Source: Longimicrobium sp.
Lineage (GTDB): Bacteria > Gemmatimonadota > Gemmatimonadetes > Longimicrobiales > Longimicrobiaceae
Assembly: GCA_030446945.1 (NCBI GenBank)
Contig: JAUJMI010000194.1
Span: forward strand, 1-6,965
DNA: 6,965 nt
Direction: 5' to 3'
Below are positions 6,108 through 6,965 of the stretch, piece after piece. Position 1 is the stretch's first letter. Every line of letters starts with the position of its first letter. The notes beneath the pieces were generated by a model. That model searched no databases and was not told the origin of the DNA. It saw nothing but the letters and a program-made list of their open reading frames with translations. The translations under genes were made by a program, and so were the position numbers.

Positions 6108-6133
6108 GTAGCGGCAGCCCCACGGCTGCCCGC
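6108..6133 (+). repeat. Second GTAG-headed imperfect palindrome
   Basis: GTAG at 6108-6111 overlaps the start of a stem in which GGCAGCC (6113-6119) pairs with GGCTGCC (6124-6130) around a CCAC loop. The stem extends two more pairs past a single bulged C (6131). It has the same orientation as the one at 6041, with heads 67 bp apart. The stem sequence is unrelated to H3 although the layout is the same. Confidence 0.55.
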
Positions 6134-6161
6134 GTCTCGCGATGCGCCGCGGCCTGCCTTT

Positions 6162-6189
6162 CCGGAGCGAGTCGATTCGCCGCTGGAAC
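6162..6189 (-). repeat. 28-nt repeat unit with palindrome H4
   Basis: On the minus strand a GTTCCAGCG leader is followed by GCGAATCGACTCGC (6167-6180). This palindrome has one arm mismatch and a decayed centre (TCGA). It is the second copy of the unit at 6004-6031. Confidence 0.75.
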
Positions 6190-6380
6190 CGCGCGAAGTC
6201 GGCCTCCGCGCGAGCTCGTGGCGAGGCCAGTTCGAGGGCCATGGGACGCGCGCCCAACATGGGGTGTCCCGGTGCCCTCGGGAGAGCCCGTTTCCTTCGC
6301 TCCGCGCACAGCGGTAGAGACGGGGAGAGCTCGGAGCAGCGCTCCACTCAGGAGGCGTCGGCTCCATGCCGCGGCTCACG

Positions 6381-6398
6381 AGACCGCTTCAGCGGTCT
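6381..6398. repeat. Palindrome H5 (GACCGCTTCAGCGGTC core)
   Basis: Perfect 8-bp arms around TC, giving a TTCA centre. Flanking CACG (6377-6380) and CGTG (6402-6405) extend the symmetry past a 3-nt bulge. It lies 14 bp before H6. Confidence 0.75.
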
Positions 6399-6404
6399 TC
6401 CCGT

Positions 6405-6432
6405 GGTTCCAGCCGGGGGCTTCAGCCCTCGG
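6405..6432 (+). repeat. GGTTCCAGC leader plus palindrome H6
   Basis: GGTTCCAGC (6405-6413) leads into the hairpin CCGGGGGCTTCAGCCCTCGG (6413-6432), whose 9-bp arms contain one G-T pair and a TTCA centre. The leader is the same as that of the 6162-6189 unit but on the opposite strand. Confidence 0.7.
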
Positions 6433-6453
6433 TGCCCACCCCCCGCAACGCCA

Positions 6454-6488
6454 ACGCGGCCCGGCGCCGTAAAGACACCGGGCCGCGT
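6454..6488 (-). terminator. Strong hairpin after the outer-membrane protein gene, probable terminator
   Basis: ACGCGGCCCGG (6454-6464) and CCGGGCCGCGT (6478-6488) form a perfect 11-bp stem with a 13-nt loop. On the minus strand it begins 13 nt after the stop codon at 6502-6504. The position and strength suggest a transcript end, but no T-run follows, so factor-assisted termination or 3'-end protection is also possible. Confidence 0.6.
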
Positions 6489-6501
6489 CGTGCAGAGTGG
6501 C

Positions 6502-6965
6502 TCAGCGGGCGAGGAGCGTCACCGAGACGGAGCCGCGCCAGAACGGCTCCTCGAAGCCCGCCGCGTCACCCCCGCGCGAGCCGCGCTCCACCGCCGCGTC
6601 CAGCATCGCCGCGCCGCGGCCCAGGCGCGCGCCGATGCCCGCCGTCAGGGCGCGCTCGTCCGGGAACGCCACGTCCGTCCCCACCCAGCGGAAGGGGAGG
6701 CGCGCCATGCGGGCGCCCACCCGCAGCGGGAGCGTCTGTCCCAGAAGGGTGAAGCCGTCGTACTCGAGCCCGCCCGAGAGGTTCAGCGCGTCGCGCGCGC
6801 CGCCACGGTTGGTGATGTCGTCGTCGGCCGTGCCCCACCCGGCCCAGCGGCCGGAGGCGGCCAGCAGCAGGTTCCCCGCCACACGGGCGCTGGCGCCCAC
6901 GTCCACCGTCATGGGAAGCGAGTAATCCTTCTCCGCGACCGTGGAGTCGTCGGGGCTGGCGTTCA
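6502..6965 (-). CDS. Outer-membrane beta-barrel protein, C-terminal part (partial)
   Basis: The frame is open to the window edge, so only the last 153 residues are seen and the N-terminus with any signal peptide is outside. The sequence alternates polar and hydrophobic residues in strand-length runs separated by Gly/Asp-rich turns, for example VAGNLLLAASGRWAGW, ALNLSGGLEYDGF, LPLRVGARMARLPFRW, ALTAGIGARLG and AAMLDAAVERGSRGG. It ends FWRGSVSVTLLAR. The order 'LPLRVGAR...LPF...ERALTAGIGARLG...LDAAVERGSRG' recalls FadL/OmpP1- or PorV-like barrels of the Bacteroidota-Gemmatimonadota type. This is by pattern only, and the transported substrate is unknown. An internal ATG at 6912 is not taken as the start because the same frame continues upstream with barrel-compatible sequence. 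It is followed by the hairpin at 6454-6488. Confidence 0.7.
   Translation of the reverse strand, partial: NASPDDSTVAEKDYSLPMTVDVGASARVAGNLLLAASGRWAGWGTADDDITNRGGARDALNLSGGLEYDGFTLLGQTLPLRVGARMARLPFRWVGTDVAFPDERALTAGIGARLGRGAAMLDAAVERGSRGGDAAGFEEPFWRGSVSVTLLAR

Larger units (their letters stand above)
5956..6453. repeat. Gene-free region filled with short palindromes (REP/BIME-like cluster)
   Basis: No frame here has a recognisable protein. Translations on both strands are Arg/Ala/Pro-rich and cross the palindromes. The region holds at least six perfect or near-perfect palindromes, five centred on TTCA or TGAA, and two further GTAG-headed imperfect hairpins, described separately. It must also contain the tmk promoter, but no -35/-10 pair is readable. 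A REP/BIME-type array of a family mobilised in trans is the best guess; no transposase is present here. Confidence 0.6.

Noticed and set aside
6054..6347. A 97-codon minus-strand frame in the repeat region (contains ADFARFQRRIDSLRKGRP).
   Set aside because: It runs through the GTTCCAGC-hairpin unit, so the apparent peptide is repeat DNA translated by chance. No ribosome binding site or homology is recognised.
3587..6379. A 930-codon open frame on the minus strand that would fuse upstream sequence to the S41 peptidase.
   Set aside because: The upstream half overlaps tmk in another frame and is Arg/Gly/Ala-rich without domains; the signal peptide and GGAGG site fix the start at 5230. The openness comes from the high GC content.
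5956..6453. A CRISPR array, given several similar palindromic repeats.
   Set aside because: Repeat arms differ between copies, orientation alternates, spacing is irregular (33 to more than 100 bp) and there are no cas genes.

Overview
This is a GC-rich bacterial chromosome segment in which every recognisable gene lies on the minus strand, so transcription runs from the right end to the left. The gene set (outer-membrane beta-barrel protein, tmk, an S41 C-terminal processing peptidase of the type ending in a GGGGIVPD block, a class 3 L-asparaginase, a CMD-family protein, an Obg without OCT domain, dprA), together with the very high GC and scattered short palindromes, resembles Gemmatimonadota, perhaps Longimicrobiaceae. 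That assignment is inference from gene style; there is no rRNA or other phylogenetic marker here.

Layout from right to left. 6965-6502: C-terminal 153 residues of an outer-membrane beta-barrel protein, followed by a perfect 11-bp hairpin (6454-6488). 5956-6453: about 500 bp with no convincing gene, packed with short palindromes. Most have a TTCA/TGAA centre, several follow a GTTCC-R-GC leader, and two follow a GTAG head; together they look like a REP/BIME-type cluster. 5955-5287: tmk (thymidylate kinase). 5230-3587: periplasmic S41/Ctp peptidase with a good Shine-Dalgarno sequence. It is followed by a classical intrinsic terminator (3511-3548). 3457-2447: class 3 (Rhizobium etli AnsA type) L-asparaginase, overlapping by 8 bp a CMD-family protein (2454-1846). 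1845-1753: a short gap made entirely of dispersed repeats, which also supply the last residues and stop codon of the CMD protein and run up to the GTG start of obg. 1752-724: obg GTPase. 716-1: dprA, 7 bp after obg and cut by the window edge.

Functionally most of this is housekeeping: dTMP phosphorylation, periplasmic protein processing, asparagine hydrolysis, ribosome assembly and uptake of transforming DNA. Asparaginase and CMD protein form one translationally coupled pair, obg-dprA another close pair, and tmk-S41 probably a third unit ending at the intrinsic terminator. No complete mobile element, CRISPR array, defence system or RNA gene was found. The least explained parts are the two repeat-filled gaps, 5956-6453 and 1753-1875.
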